From positions 40,516,597-40,580,596 of the forward strand of contig NC_132879.1 in NCBI RefSeq assembly GCF_030463535.1: 64,000 nucleotides of DNA, written 5' to 3'. Position 1 is the stretch's first letter; the number at the start of each line of letters is the position of its first letter. Positions 56,401-64,000 of this stretch are shown here, piece after piece. Position numbers and translations under genes: made by a program. A model generated the notes under the pieces. It did no database searches and was not told the origin of the DNA. It saw only the letters and a list, made by a program, of their open reading frames with translations. Origin of the DNA: Salminus brasiliensis. Taxonomy: Eukaryota; Chordata; Actinopteri; Characiformes; Bryconidae.

Positions 56401-59393
56401 GTAGGAGTTATGGTCTGTAACAGAAAAGCATGGCTTACCTGCTCGATGGGCCATTTGCACGCAAATGGCAATCTTGCGGTGTTCCACGGAACAGAGACCA
56501 GTGATACGCCTTGGCAGCATCCCTCCATCTGAGCGAATAAACTGACCAAGTAGCAACACGTCCTGCATGAGTTTAGGAGCAAAACACGAATCACAAAACA
56601 ATATAGTACATCACATATGCATACACACTGCAAATAGTTAAAACTGCGAAGGCAAAAAATTATTTTCAACATTTTAATCAAGATTGTATTAGGTGTACTG
56701 TGTTTAGGCATGTGTAGTTTAGGCTTTAACCAAGGTCTCAGACCTTAATTAGCTCAGAGGAGCAGGACATGTAAGACATTCCATTAATCTCAAAGAACTA
56801 AAAGCAAAAATACCCCACCCAAGAACAATCATAAGTTGGGATACCCCAAATTGTGAAACCCAACCTGTTCCTAATGAGCATGAGAAACACTTCCGACGCA
56901 ATCCACCCACCCTTCCCCCCCTCCACATCAACAACACTGCAGTATCCATGGTGGAGTCACTCAAGTTCCTGGGCACCACCATCTCCAGAGACTTGAAATG
57001 GGAGGAAAACACCCTCTCTATCACCAAGAAAGCTCAACAACGAATGTTCTTCTTGAGACAGCTCAAGAAATTCAACCTGCCACAGACCCTGATGATCCAG
57101 TTCTACACAGCGATCATCGAGTCCATTCTCACAGCCTCCATAACTATCTGGTTTGGTTCCTCCACCTCACAAGAAAGAGCCAAACTCCAGCGCATCATCA
57201 GGACAGCAGAGAGGATCATTGGATGTAACCTGCCATCACTTCAGCAGATCTACACCAGCAGGATGAGGAAGCGGGCTGGCAAGATTACATCTGACCCCTC
57301 ACATCCTGGACACCTTCTCTTCCAGACACTCCCCTGCGGTCCATCAAAACCAGCACGACACGTCATGCTAACAGCTTCTTCCCCAGAGCTGTAGCGCTCC
57401 TCAACCACAGTGGACACCTCCCACTGTGACCTCAAAACATACAACTGAACTGTAACAAACCGGACTGAACAGCTATTTTGCACTCTGCCTATTTGCACTC
57501 TGTACAGATGTTCTTTTCTGTAAATATCAGCTCTTTACTTTCTGTAAATATCATCTCTTTATTACCTTTAGTACTTCTTACTTTTTTAATTTATCCCCTA
57601 CCCTATTTATTGTTTAGTGTCATTTTTCCTTTAGTTTAAGACTGTGTTCTGTGTTTTTTGTTACTTGTCATACATGTTGCTCTCACCAAGACAAATTCCT
57701 TGTATGTGCAACATACTTGGTGAAATAAAGAGATTCTGATTCTTACTTGTGATGATGTCACTAACTAATTCATTATTAAATTAGTTGCCAACTAAATTTG
57801 GTTATCGATTTCAGTTGACTAAGCCAATTAGTCAGACAGACAGACATGCTGTTGCATTACATACACAAACTGTAAACCACTGAATAATTCAGAGATTATT
57901 TTAAATAGCAAGTCACAAGCAGGGAAAAATCTATTTTGAACCCTTACACTTACCTTGTATGTGTACTTGTTCTGTAGATTCCATCTGTAAATAGGGCACT
58001 TAGCTGCTGCATTAGGAGGCTGCGGGCTTTCTGGTGTAGCCACCTTTATACCTTCAATCTACACAGGACATAAAAAGCTCATACAATTCAAGCTGTCAAT
58101 ACTGGTAATTATTTACTGAAAAACATGCATGTGTGTGTCTGGGAAGACTTACCACTGTAGTTTTACCATCCTTCTTCTCCACTACTACTGAAAGACAGAC
58201 CAAGCAGGTTTAAATCCAATCTTTTTGAAGAAACATTTCATATGAAACATGAGAAAAAGGCTTTAGTCTAGCAACACACAAGAAAAAATATATTGAGACA
58301 AGAAGGCACTTACAATGTACACTGTGCATACATTTCACTTCCAAAATCAATTCCAAAAAAATCAAGAGAAGGCTGGATATACTACTATATTAGGTTAAAA
58401 CCTGCAAGGACACCCATCCAGCTCTCAAACAGTTTAATTTTCAAAAACACAAGTAAAACTTTAAGGAAACACCTTGCTTTCTTGTGGAAAATCTTCACTT
58501 CTTAGCAGAGCAGTACCTATGGTTTTAAGACCACTGAAATTTGTCTTTGTAATGAGGGGGTTCTTCACTGTAGCTCTACTATCTCTCTCTCTCTTTAAAA
58601 CCAATTTTACTTTGTCTTTCCAATTGACCTAAATATAGATGTGACACTGTTCATATTGAAAGGTTGGCCAGTTGAGCGATTTCTGTGACTGAGGCTCCTG
58701 TTCCAATAATGAACACTCAGACTTACTTAAATAGTGTCATCTTGTCAGCTGATTCATAATCATGGTAAACTGGGCCTACTAATCAACGTTTACATACCAC
58801 AGTGCGACAAGAGCAGAGCAGCAAGTTAATTAAATGCATCGTGTAGTACAGTCACTACACGAGTGTACACTTAGTACACGGTCTGTTCACCCATTTATTC
58901 GTCTTTTTCGCTTTTATAAACATAAGATAACAATGCGGTGAATTTTCTACTTGGTACTTTGTACAAACGCAGCTTATCTGAGCTCGTCATCTCTTTAAGA
59001 ACTCTTTAACATCATAACTGCCTCAGCAAAACAAAGCTTAATGACTGATGAGGTTTCCCACAAGCTATAATTAACTGCACACAGACCAGGACAATTTACC
59101 AAACAATAAAATCGCCGACTACCAAATACAAGTTTTTCAATCTGCGATAATAAATGGAGTGATGACCAGCGCGGTCAAATGAGGTTCAACCTTGGCTGGT
59201 AAAAAAGAGGAAGGTCAGAACACCCGGCGAAATGAAATAACTCACCCTGTCGAATTCTCCGACTAGGAGTGAAGCCGAAAAACGACAGCTGGGGTAAAGT
59301 GGATAACCTCAGAGTTAAATAATTGCTGATAATAGTACAGTGAGCAGCACTAAGAGCCGTTCTTACAGAATTCATAACACACAGTGGCGCCAT
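44229..59393 (-). CDS. mrps18a: mitochondrial ribosomal protein S18A (mL66), complete six-exon gene
   Basis: Member of the S18 family that in animals sits in the large mitoribosomal subunit (mL66). Six exons join in frame: 59393-59246, 58187-58153, 58058-57954, 56562-56439, 49460-49394 and 44373-44229, all with GT-AG borders, giving 207 residues (human 196). Residues 1-49 form an Arg/Ser/Leu-rich presequence free of acidic residues, as expected for matrix import. The S18 core runs through DGKTTVIEG (56-64), [14 protein letters not shown] (76-89), VLLLGQFIR (98-106), [12 protein letters not shown] (109-120), VQMAHRAG (131-138) and the tail [20 protein letters not shown]. The second cysteine of the human CPIC motif is tyrosine here (residue 85, codon 57989-57987). 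Introns 4 (7.0 kb) and 5 (5.0 kb) are swollen by Tc1 and LINE insertions. Convergent with rsph9. Confidence 0.97.
44680..46195 (+). pseudogene. LINE ORF2 fragment: endonuclease to start of reverse transcriptase
   Basis: Plus-strand frames read [17 protein letters not shown] and LELLMVECR, then [30 protein letters not shown] (the endonuclease motif), [20 protein letters not shown], later [32 protein letters not shown] and [18 protein letters not shown], and finally [10 protein letters not shown] near 46110-46145. This is the common fish L2/Rex-type LINE. At least four frame changes and stops. It lies in mrps18a intron 5, antisense to the gene, and breaks off at a CA-rich microsatellite before a Tc1. 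Confidence 0.85.
46200..46273. repeat. CA/ATAC microsatellite left of the Tc1
   Basis: CACACACATACACACAC, then CATACATACATACATACACA repeats, directly against the Tc1 terminus. Confidence 0.95.
46274..47837 (+). mobile_element. Tc1-like transposon, one stop codon from an open transposase
   Basis: Termini CAGTTCAGGCCAAAAGTTTG and its complement (ending GGCCTGTACTG at 47837), flanked by TA. The inverted arms are unusually long (about 240 bp or more) because the left arm contains an inverted copy of the last codons of the transposase gene (about 46430-46590). CA/TATG microsatellites flank both sides in mirrored orientation. Length 1564 bp. Confidence 0.93.
46655..47674 (+). pseudogene. Tc1-family transposase with a single in-frame TGA
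   Basis: 340 codons from ATG at 46655 ([10 protein letters not shown]) in one frame to a stop at 47674. Codon 150 (47102-47104) is TGA at a place where the family normally has tryptophan, just before VLWSDES. Helix-turn-helix subdomains (about 8-45 and 68-112), GRPR-like RKGRPRV (57-63), and the catalytic [14 protein letters not shown] and [11 protein letters not shown] are all present. Apart from the premature stop no lesion was seen. Confidence 0.93.
47838..47900. repeat. TG/TATG microsatellite right of the Tc1
   Basis: TGTATGTGTGTGTGTGTATA and TATGTATGTATGTATTTTA, approximately the reverse complement of the repeat on the left side. Confidence 0.95.
47902..49206 (-). mobile_element. Tc1-like transposon, left-truncated, broken transposase
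   Basis: The right end reads CAGTTTGGCCAAAAAGTATT on the minus strand next to TA at 49207-49208. The left copy begins only at the inner part of the arm (AGGTACACTTCAACTATGAG), so its outer end is lost. The minus strand encodes [10 protein letters not shown] at about 48960 and, after a break near 48.80 kb, [44 protein letters not shown] and [11 protein letters not shown], where the frame ends early. Same family as the element at 54679-55871. mrps18a intron 5. Confidence 0.9.
49207..49385 (+). repeat. LINE 3' end next to mrps18a exon 5
   Basis: TTGTTACGTGTCATACTTGT, CAAGAAAAATTCCTTGTATG and GAAATAAAGAGATGCTGATT match the 3' end of the LINE copy at 57640-57745. It is probably the tail of the LINE whose 5' part is at 44680-46195, the middle being replaced by two Tc1 elements. 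Confidence 0.85.
49394..49460 (-). CDS. mrps18a: mrps18a exon 5
   Basis: 67 nt between TTGCTCTAG and AG|GTACTT. It encodes [13 protein letters not shown] and RPKPPLN, matching LLPNHRP and KPQLNRY of human. A LINE 3' end lies about ten bases beyond its donor. Confidence 0.93.
49577..50288 (+). mobile_element. composite of Tc1-like fragments
   Basis: Starts with a Tc1 terminus (CAGTCCCCTCCAAAAGTATT after TA). Contains short transposase relics ([15 protein letters not shown] at about 49890-49930, LWGECTED at about 50030) with most of the gene gone. It ends with a different Tc1-type terminus (GCCAATAATTGTGGAGAGCA, then CTG at 50288). Two families appear to be joined. mrps18a intron 4. Confidence 0.7.
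50289..51797. other. mrps18a intron 4, no gene seen
   Basis: Contains GATA/AGAC-like runs (50340-50420), an AAT run (50540-50565) and a G-rich patch (50980-51005). Nothing recognisable as a gene. Confidence 0.5.
51807..52038 (-). repeat. V-SINE-type tRNA-derived SINE
   Basis: On the minus strand a tRNA-like head with a B-box GGTTCGATTCC (about 51970-51960) is followed by the V-SINE tail CGCTCTGGATAAGAGCGTCA and GCTAAATGCTATAAATGTAA. The perfect 9-bp target duplication AGCCTCTTA flanks it (51798-51806 and 52039-52047). mrps18a intron 4. Confidence 0.92.
52048..53499. other. mrps18a intron 4, no gene seen
   Basis: AT-rich intron. No ORF or repeat family recognised. Confidence 0.5.
53500..54276 (+). 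repeat. LINE 3' fragment with ATTTG tail
   Basis: Broken plus-strand frames resemble the C-terminal part of a LINE ORF2 (the CAGCGCATCATCGGGGTTCA block at about 53816 encodes the [15 protein letters not shown] motif, and PSSRRYL follows). The 3' end ACGTGACAATAAAAGTGATT, then TGATTTGAT, is a typical fish LINE tail. mrps18a intron 4. Confidence 0.75.
54679..55871 (-). mobile_element. rearranged Tc1-like transposon containing a LINE segment and a self-duplication
   Basis: The ends CTGTGGGGCAAAAAAGTATT (54679) and TTTTTTGCCCCACTG (55871), flanked by TA, belong to the same Tc1 family as 47902-49206. The minus strand encodes only the N-terminal DNA-binding part ([20 protein letters not shown] from 55547). 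The block 54705-54900 recurs exactly, as far as I can see, at 55226-55421, and between the two copies lies 54911-55224, a copy of the LINE segment 56651-56964. The catalytic part of the transposase is absent. Confidence 0.88.
54911..55224 (+). repeat. LINE segment copied from mrps18a intron 3
   Basis: Matches 56651-56964 base for base as far as I can read, starting at AATTATTTTCAACATTTTAA and ending at GTGGAGTCACTCAAG, where the two loci diverge (CCACTG here, TTCCTG in the LINE). Confidence 0.92.
56439..56562 (-). CDS. mrps18a: mrps18a exon 4
   Basis: 124 nt between ATGCAG and G|GTAAGC. It encodes [21 protein letters not shown] and MAHRA. Confidence 0.95.
56651..57745 (+). repeat. LINE 3' part: end of ORF2 and tail
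   Basis: From about 56900 one open plus-strand frame reads [20 protein letters not shown], then [66 protein letters not shown] and [10 protein letters not shown] to a stop at 57394. This is the C-terminal region of a fish L2/Rex-type LINE. The tail ends in GGTGAAATAAAGAGATTCTG (about 57718-57737). It is the least decayed LINE copy here. mrps18a intron 3, antisense to the gene. Confidence 0.88.
57954..58058 (-). CDS. mrps18a: mrps18a exon 3
   Basis: 105 nt between CCTGTGTAG and AAG|GTAAGT, phase 0 on both sides. It encodes IEG through NKYTYK and carries the altered CPIY motif. Confidence 0.95.
58153..58187 (-). CDS. mrps18a: mrps18a exon 2 (35-nt micro-exon)
   Basis: 35 nt between GTCTTTCAG and GTG|GTAAGT. 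It encodes [11 protein letters not shown], matching VVETQEGKTTI of human. Confidence 0.92.
59246..59393 (-). CDS. mrps18a: mrps18a exon 1
   Basis: 49 codons plus 1 nt from ATG at 59393; donor G|GTGAGT. A second in-frame ATG lies at codon 7. Encodes the mitochondrial presequence. Confidence 0.9.
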
Positions 59394-59460
59394 GCTTCTG
59401 ACTTTACTTCCTAGATATGGCGCGGTTCCGCTTCCTTACAGGGTCGGCCAATCATGCCGT
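59394..59460 (-). promoter_or_regulatory. mrps18a promoter region
   Basis: Directly upstream of the start codon are two ETS/GABP-like GGAA sites (TTCCTAG at about 59409 and CCGCTTCCTTAC at about 59427-59438, plus-strand spelling), a GGCGCGG box and a CCAAT box (GGCCAATCATG, about 59447). No TATA box. This set is usual for nuclear genes of mitochondrial proteins; function is inferred. Confidence 0.5.
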
Positions 59461-61390
59461 AGAAAAAATACCTACAATTATACAAATCTTTAAATGCCAA
59501 AACGCAATTGTAAATACACAAATCAGTTACAAAAAAATGTGGCCTTATTACGAAGGAACCAAGTGGACTACGTATTCTGAAAGCTCCAAAAGCATTAAGT
59601 GTCGAATCATCGTGTACTGAAATCTCAGCTCAATCACTTCCGCTATCTTGGTCTCTTGGGCAACCTTCAGTGTGAGGTGGCTCCACGCTGGGGTTGGAAG
59701 TTGTGCAAGCTCCAGTGTGAGGCTGGAAATCACATTACCGTTTTATTCTTGTCTATAGCAGTACCGTGGAACCGTAAATAAATTTTAAAAATTGAAAATT
59801 TTGGATTAAAAATGTGATTATTTGTGATTATGTAATACGTTATTTAAGTATTAAATATTTTATTGAACATTATAGTGCAAATGAATAAACGTTAGCTAGC
59901 TAGCTAAAGAAAAAACGAAGCCTACTGAGACATGTTTGTAGCTTGGGAGCTTAGCAACTAGCATTTATCTGATAGCTAGTGCTAGCTACATTCTACGTTC
60001 TCGACTGTTCGAGTGAACTATAGTCAAAGTCTCCGTACTGTTATATGAAAGATGGAACCTCACCAATCTAACCGGCATAGTGAGATTGATCTGCTATCAA
60101 AAACCAGTGATTAATTCAACTCGGAAATGCAGTTAGCATCGCCAATTAGCCGTCAGTCAGCATTGTCGCTAATGATTCTTAGTTAAAGTCAAGTTTTATT
60201 AATGAAAATATGTGTTCTAAAAACAACAAAGAACATTCGGGTTTTGTACTCTTTTATTTGGTCTTAGTAAGTAAGTAAAGTAAAAACTAAGTAAACATCT
60301 GACCAAAATATGGCCAAATATCTGTATTCTGTTAATATGTGCATTTCATATTTGAGCTGGTATATTTTATTATTACAGTATTTAGCTATATAAACAGTTC
60401 TGGGTAAATGTTATAGCTAGCTAGTAAAACGCATTGTTGAGTAATGCTGCATAACAGACCTAGCTTAACTCAATGTTGCGTTATAAAGTGCAGTTTTAAA
60501 CAAGATTTGTAGTAAATTTGTCACTCACGTTTAGCGATTTTTTCTCAAACTCAAATGCGGCGGTAGTGACATTCAGAGTAAAAAAAAACAATCCAAACAT
60601 TTTTAATAACAAGGTCTTACGTTGACGTTGTGTGGAAGTGTTTGAGAAGTGTATTTACATTACACACACTGTTGTTGTGTTATTACATAATGTTAATAAA
60701 AAAAATTTTAAAAACCTGTCGGGGTAATTTTTCCTGTAAACATTTATTTTTAATAATGGTAGGTTGCGTGTTCCTTCTAAAATTACATAGTTATGCAGTT
60801 TTTTGTAAGTTGTTGGAAACAACGGTTGTACAAATACAGTTTGGTTTATAAAATAAAATGCTGGGATTCAAATTTAGCTTTTTTTTCCATTTCTATCCGA
60901 TTAATAATCAATTATTCGGTTATCGTATCGTGGGCGTTTGCTTATTACCGGTACTAAAGGGAAAAGGCAAGCCAGCTAAGAATCTCACCCGTGCAGCTAA
61001 ACATGAAAACATTCGTTTTAATAAATACTAATCCCCAGCAACTTTTGTTATAAAGATGAATACAGGAGTACAATAAGAAGTTATGAACCAAATAAATACA
61101 TTTCTCATGCATAAAATGTGTAAGAGCTAAAGCAAAATCCACATCATTATTAATCTCTCTACGCATGAACACAGTGTAAAATAAATCAGCACTCAGAGCT
61201 CAAAGTTTCTTTGAATCCCATTACTACTTCAGATAAATAATGGGACACAATACAAACAGATAGATATTTAAAGTAGCCCGTAACAGTATTACATTCATAG
61301 GATTGAGGAGATTCATAGCAACCTGATTTGACAAAAAGGAATATGAATTAGTTTTAATGAATAAAGTTGTGGTTGTAGCTTAAAATAATT
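59461..61390. other. intergenic, no gene seen
   Basis: AT-rich, with GCTAGCTA runs near 59893-59906 and 60414-60424. No convincing coding frame or repeat. Confidence 0.5.
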
Positions 61391-62130
61391 TCAAAACACT
61401 TTTTCATCTTGGATGCTGACGTCTGGCACAGTATTTAAACCAAAGTTATTGACCATAAGCCTGGGCAAGTCTTGAAGCGACAGAGTGAAAAATGCCGGAA
61501 GTAAACCAGCAATTGATGATGTGGGTGTGGTCGCCTCACACTCTTCTGAAGTCAACAACCATGTCTCTAGTTTTGTCCACATTCAAAGACAAGTTGTTGG
61601 TTCTGCACCAGTCCATTAGCTGCCGCATACAGAGGTATGCTGTCTTGTTGTTCTTGGTGATGAGGCCCACAACTGATGTAATTCGTGTTGTACTTTGCAG
61701 CACAATCGTGAGTCAGCAGAGTGAACAGCAGTGGGCGTAGTACACAGCCCTGGGGGGCATCGATAGTCAGTATGGTAGTAGTGGAGATGTTGCCTATCCT
61801 GTCTGATTGTGGTCTGTCAGTCAGGAAATCCAGGACCCAGTTACAGAGTGAGGTGTTCAGGCCCAGTTTTCCAATCAGGTGCTGAGGAATGATGGTGTTG
61901 AATGCTAAACTGAAGTCCATGAACAGCATTCTGACAAAGGTGTCTTTATTGGCCAGGTGGAGTGTGGTGGTGATGGCAATGTCTGTTGAACAATTGGGGC
62001 GATACAAAAACTGCAGTGGGTCCAAAAAAGGGGGGAGTTGACCTTTAATGTGCTCATGACAAGCCTCTCGAAGCACTTCGTGATGATGGGTGAGTGCAGG
62101 ACACCGGGGACTTCATTGGCAGGTTCTTGG
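61391..62130 (-). pseudogene. LINE reverse-transcriptase fragment
   Basis: Minus-strand frames read [78 protein letters not shown], then after a shift a [15 protein letters not shown] segment near 61590-61560. These are RT motifs of the same fish LINE family as at 44.7 kb. The catalytic FADD motif is lost in a damaged stretch near 61660. Inactive. Confidence 0.85.
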
Positions 62131-63651
62131 GTAGGTTAGCCAAATGTAAAACCTAAATGGCGTCAGCCAGTAAACCATTTACAAACTCGTTTTGTAGATG
62201 TAGTCAAGTCAAGGCAGAAAAAAATGGTCTTAAGGTTGCTTTGGGTTTGTTGTACATAAAGGTTTAGACAGATTGAATGAACCATCAAGCCTCAATCAGC
62301 AAACAACTAATGAAATTACAAAACGTTCAATTACGTTCGGTCATGAACTTAAATCTAAACACACTAATGTTAAACCTGACCTACACTAATTTTGCATTGT
62401 TGGCAAACTGGTACAACAGTTAGCTTGGCTGGTTAACTAGCTTGCTTATATTAACTTAAATTACCTTGCATTCACTGCTGGCCTTAAAAACTGACAAGTT
62501 ATGTTGATAACACTTTATGATACAAAATACAAAATGGTAGATAATGTTAGCTGCTTGATAAATACCACGTATGTGGATTCTCCCACATATTGATAGCTGC
62601 TCTCTGACACCCAAAATATTCCAGAAATTCTGTATATCAGGCTCGCTTGTGCACTTTTTTGGTACAAACAAAGTGAGTGGCAGAGAGAGTATCCTGATAG
62701 GTCTCTCTTTTTGCTCAGTAGACATATCAGTGTTCTCTTTGGGTGTAGTTACAGTCGACCGCTCTCATTCATTGTATACCAGTTGAGTTTAGTGTCCTGC
62801 AGCCCTGTGGCAGAGTGTGAAATAAACACACTATCCAAACACACTATACCTGTATGGTGAAAGTAATAATGACAATGTTGCTGCTGTGTTTACAGCAGTG
62901 ACTTTTCTACTGTAAACCTGTAAACCTTTATAAAGTTTTAATAGAATACAAAAAACAAACACTTAAATATTAAACAGTTAAATATTTTAGTGACATGCTT
63001 CCGGCATATAGCTATCCAACATGGTTTATAAAATAGACGAAATCATCAAAAGTATAACATTAGAAAAATATATATGTAGTGTGCCTACAATGTCCTGTAT
63101 ATACTTATTTATTTGGTTTTTAGGTGGTTACAGAACTCTATTCCCCAGACTCATTTTCTTCTTTTAGCACCATTTAATCTGGTGGTTTCCTATTCAGCCT
63201 TATAAAAAGGTAACCATTCGGTTGACCTTAAAGCGTGATTGCAACGTTGATAGCCAATCAGCAATTAGAATAAGCAGGTTTAAAAGAACAAATGAGTTTT
63301 GTAATAAAATTTGTATTTGGAGTAGAAAGTTCGCGAGGTGAGAGTTGAAAGTTATCTGTCTCTTTTGGGATATTTCTTAGGGTCTTTTTGCTCCCCAGTA
63401 ACGTTTAGAGACGTAATATACCAAGTATATCGGGCCAGGCCGCAACGTTTTGGTTTGTTTTAATCATTGAACAGTTCATGTGTGAACGTGCAGTTGCATA
63501 GGTTGTATTTCCTTGTTGTGAGTTCAGTAACATTACAGAGGGGATGCCAGAGAAAATTAACGGTGAGTGTTGAAACAGTGCACAAGCCTGATATACTCTG
63601 CACTATGCAAAGACTTCCCATAAAAAAAGATCCCATACAAGAGAAGTAAAT
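62131..63651. other. intergenic, no gene seen
   Basis: AT-rich. An 89-codon minus-strand frame at 62456-62725 is not recognisable. No repeat family seen. Confidence 0.45.
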
Positions 63652-63802
63652 GCAGCTCATTTGAGTACCCATCTGAACTTTTGTTATGTACTTCGCACAA
63701 GCGAACTTCGTGTATCGCTCAAACCCAGCTCAGTTAAGTAGCCGACTTAACGTTTGTTACGCACTTTGTGCAGCAAGCTTCGTGCATCGCGTGGACACGT
63801 GT
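63652..63802 (+). repeat. diverged 76-bp tandem duplication
   Basis: Two units start CAGCTCATTTGAGTACCCATC (63652) and CAGCTCAGTTAAGTAGCCGAC (63728). Both continue with TTTGTTA(T/C)G(T/C)ACTT and then CTTCGTG(T/C)ATCGC. Each unit holds an imperfect palindrome around CTTCGCAC-AAGCGAACTTCGTG. Family unknown. Confidence 0.7.
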
Positions 63803-64000
63803 GTCCTCTGAAATTCGTACCAGGGGCGATTGTAGCCTTAGAGGTTTAGGGGAGCACCTAAAAGAGAACAGCTCATAAGTTTAGAAATCTCACTAAAAAG
63901 TATTTTAGAATTGTTTTTGTTGTTCTTGATCAGTGACCAATCAGTGGCCAAATATGCTGAGAGAGCTTTAGTAAGTCCCCTTCTATACTCAATAACGCTG

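Noticed and set aside
59417..59620. 67-codon plus-strand frame divergent from mrps18a
   Set aside because: It starts in the mrps18a promoter, is not recognisable and is not followed by a splice donor in frame. A bidirectional transcript is possible, a protein is not supported.
62456..62786. opposed 89- and 71-codon frames
   Set aside because: Neither matches a known family or has exon-like borders. Mutual shadows in AT-rich DNA are the simpler explanation.

Overview
The window is genomic DNA of a ray-finned fish. Three vertebrate genes with ordinary GT-AG introns are set in AT-rich sequence packed with transposable elements typical of teleosts: many Tc1/mariner copies, L2/CR1-type LINEs, a V-SINE and a tRNA-derived SINE, BEL/Pao and Ty3/Gypsy remnants, hAT pieces and one young endogenous retrovirus. 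There is no bacterial or phage content. The species cannot be named from the sequence.

Host genes. (1) Minus strand, 11545 down to 1758: the first five coding exons of a TMEM63/CSC1-type osmo- and mechanosensitive channel gene, continuing off the left end. (2) Plus strand, 38556-43761: a complete five-exon rsph9 gene (radial spoke head protein 9 of motile cilia, 273 residues), preceded by an RFX X-box-like palindrome and an NRF1-like site. (3) Minus strand, 59393 down to 44229: a complete six-exon mrps18a gene (mitochondrial ribosomal protein mL66, 207 residues). rsph9 and mrps18a are convergent, with stop codons 467 bp apart. RSPH9 and MRPS18A are also neighbours on human 6p21.1, where TMEM63B lies nearby, so this looks like a conserved block.

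Layout. 1-11.6 kb: tmem63 exons with a hAT fragment, a Tc1, a SINE, a probable solo LTR and a mariner-like element with ~270-bp inverted repeats in the introns. 12.7-18.2 kb: a 5.5-kb retrovirus with almost identical 512-bp LTRs and a CTCT target duplication; gag, protease and most of reverse transcriptase are missing and pol and env are broken. 19.2-24.1 kb: a BEL/Pao integrase remnant, then an L2-type LINE split by a Tc1 element with an uninterrupted 340-codon transposase, then an internally deleted Tc1. 24-38 kb: the spacer between tmem63 and rsph9, with a small candidate exon at 26.1-26.2 kb, a Gypsy remnant, a collapsed hAT and two Tc1 copies. 38.1-43.9 kb: rsph9. 44.2-59.4 kb: mrps18a, whose introns carry a LINE split by two Tc1 elements, a V-SINE and a rearranged Tc1/LINE patchwork. 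59.4-64 kb: intergenic, with one LINE reverse-transcriptase fragment.

No new multi-gene system was found. The most useful observations are the apparently intact Sleeping Beauty-like Tc1, the young but coding-dead retrovirus with a 25-bp repeat in its leader, the X-box at rsph9, a lost cysteine in the CxxC motif of mrps18a, a TG microsatellite against a tmem63 splice acceptor, a LINE end about ten bases from an mrps18a splice donor, and a duplicated LINE segment inside a Tc1. All exon boundaries were read by eye from frame, splice sites and remembered similarity to human proteins; no alignment was run.
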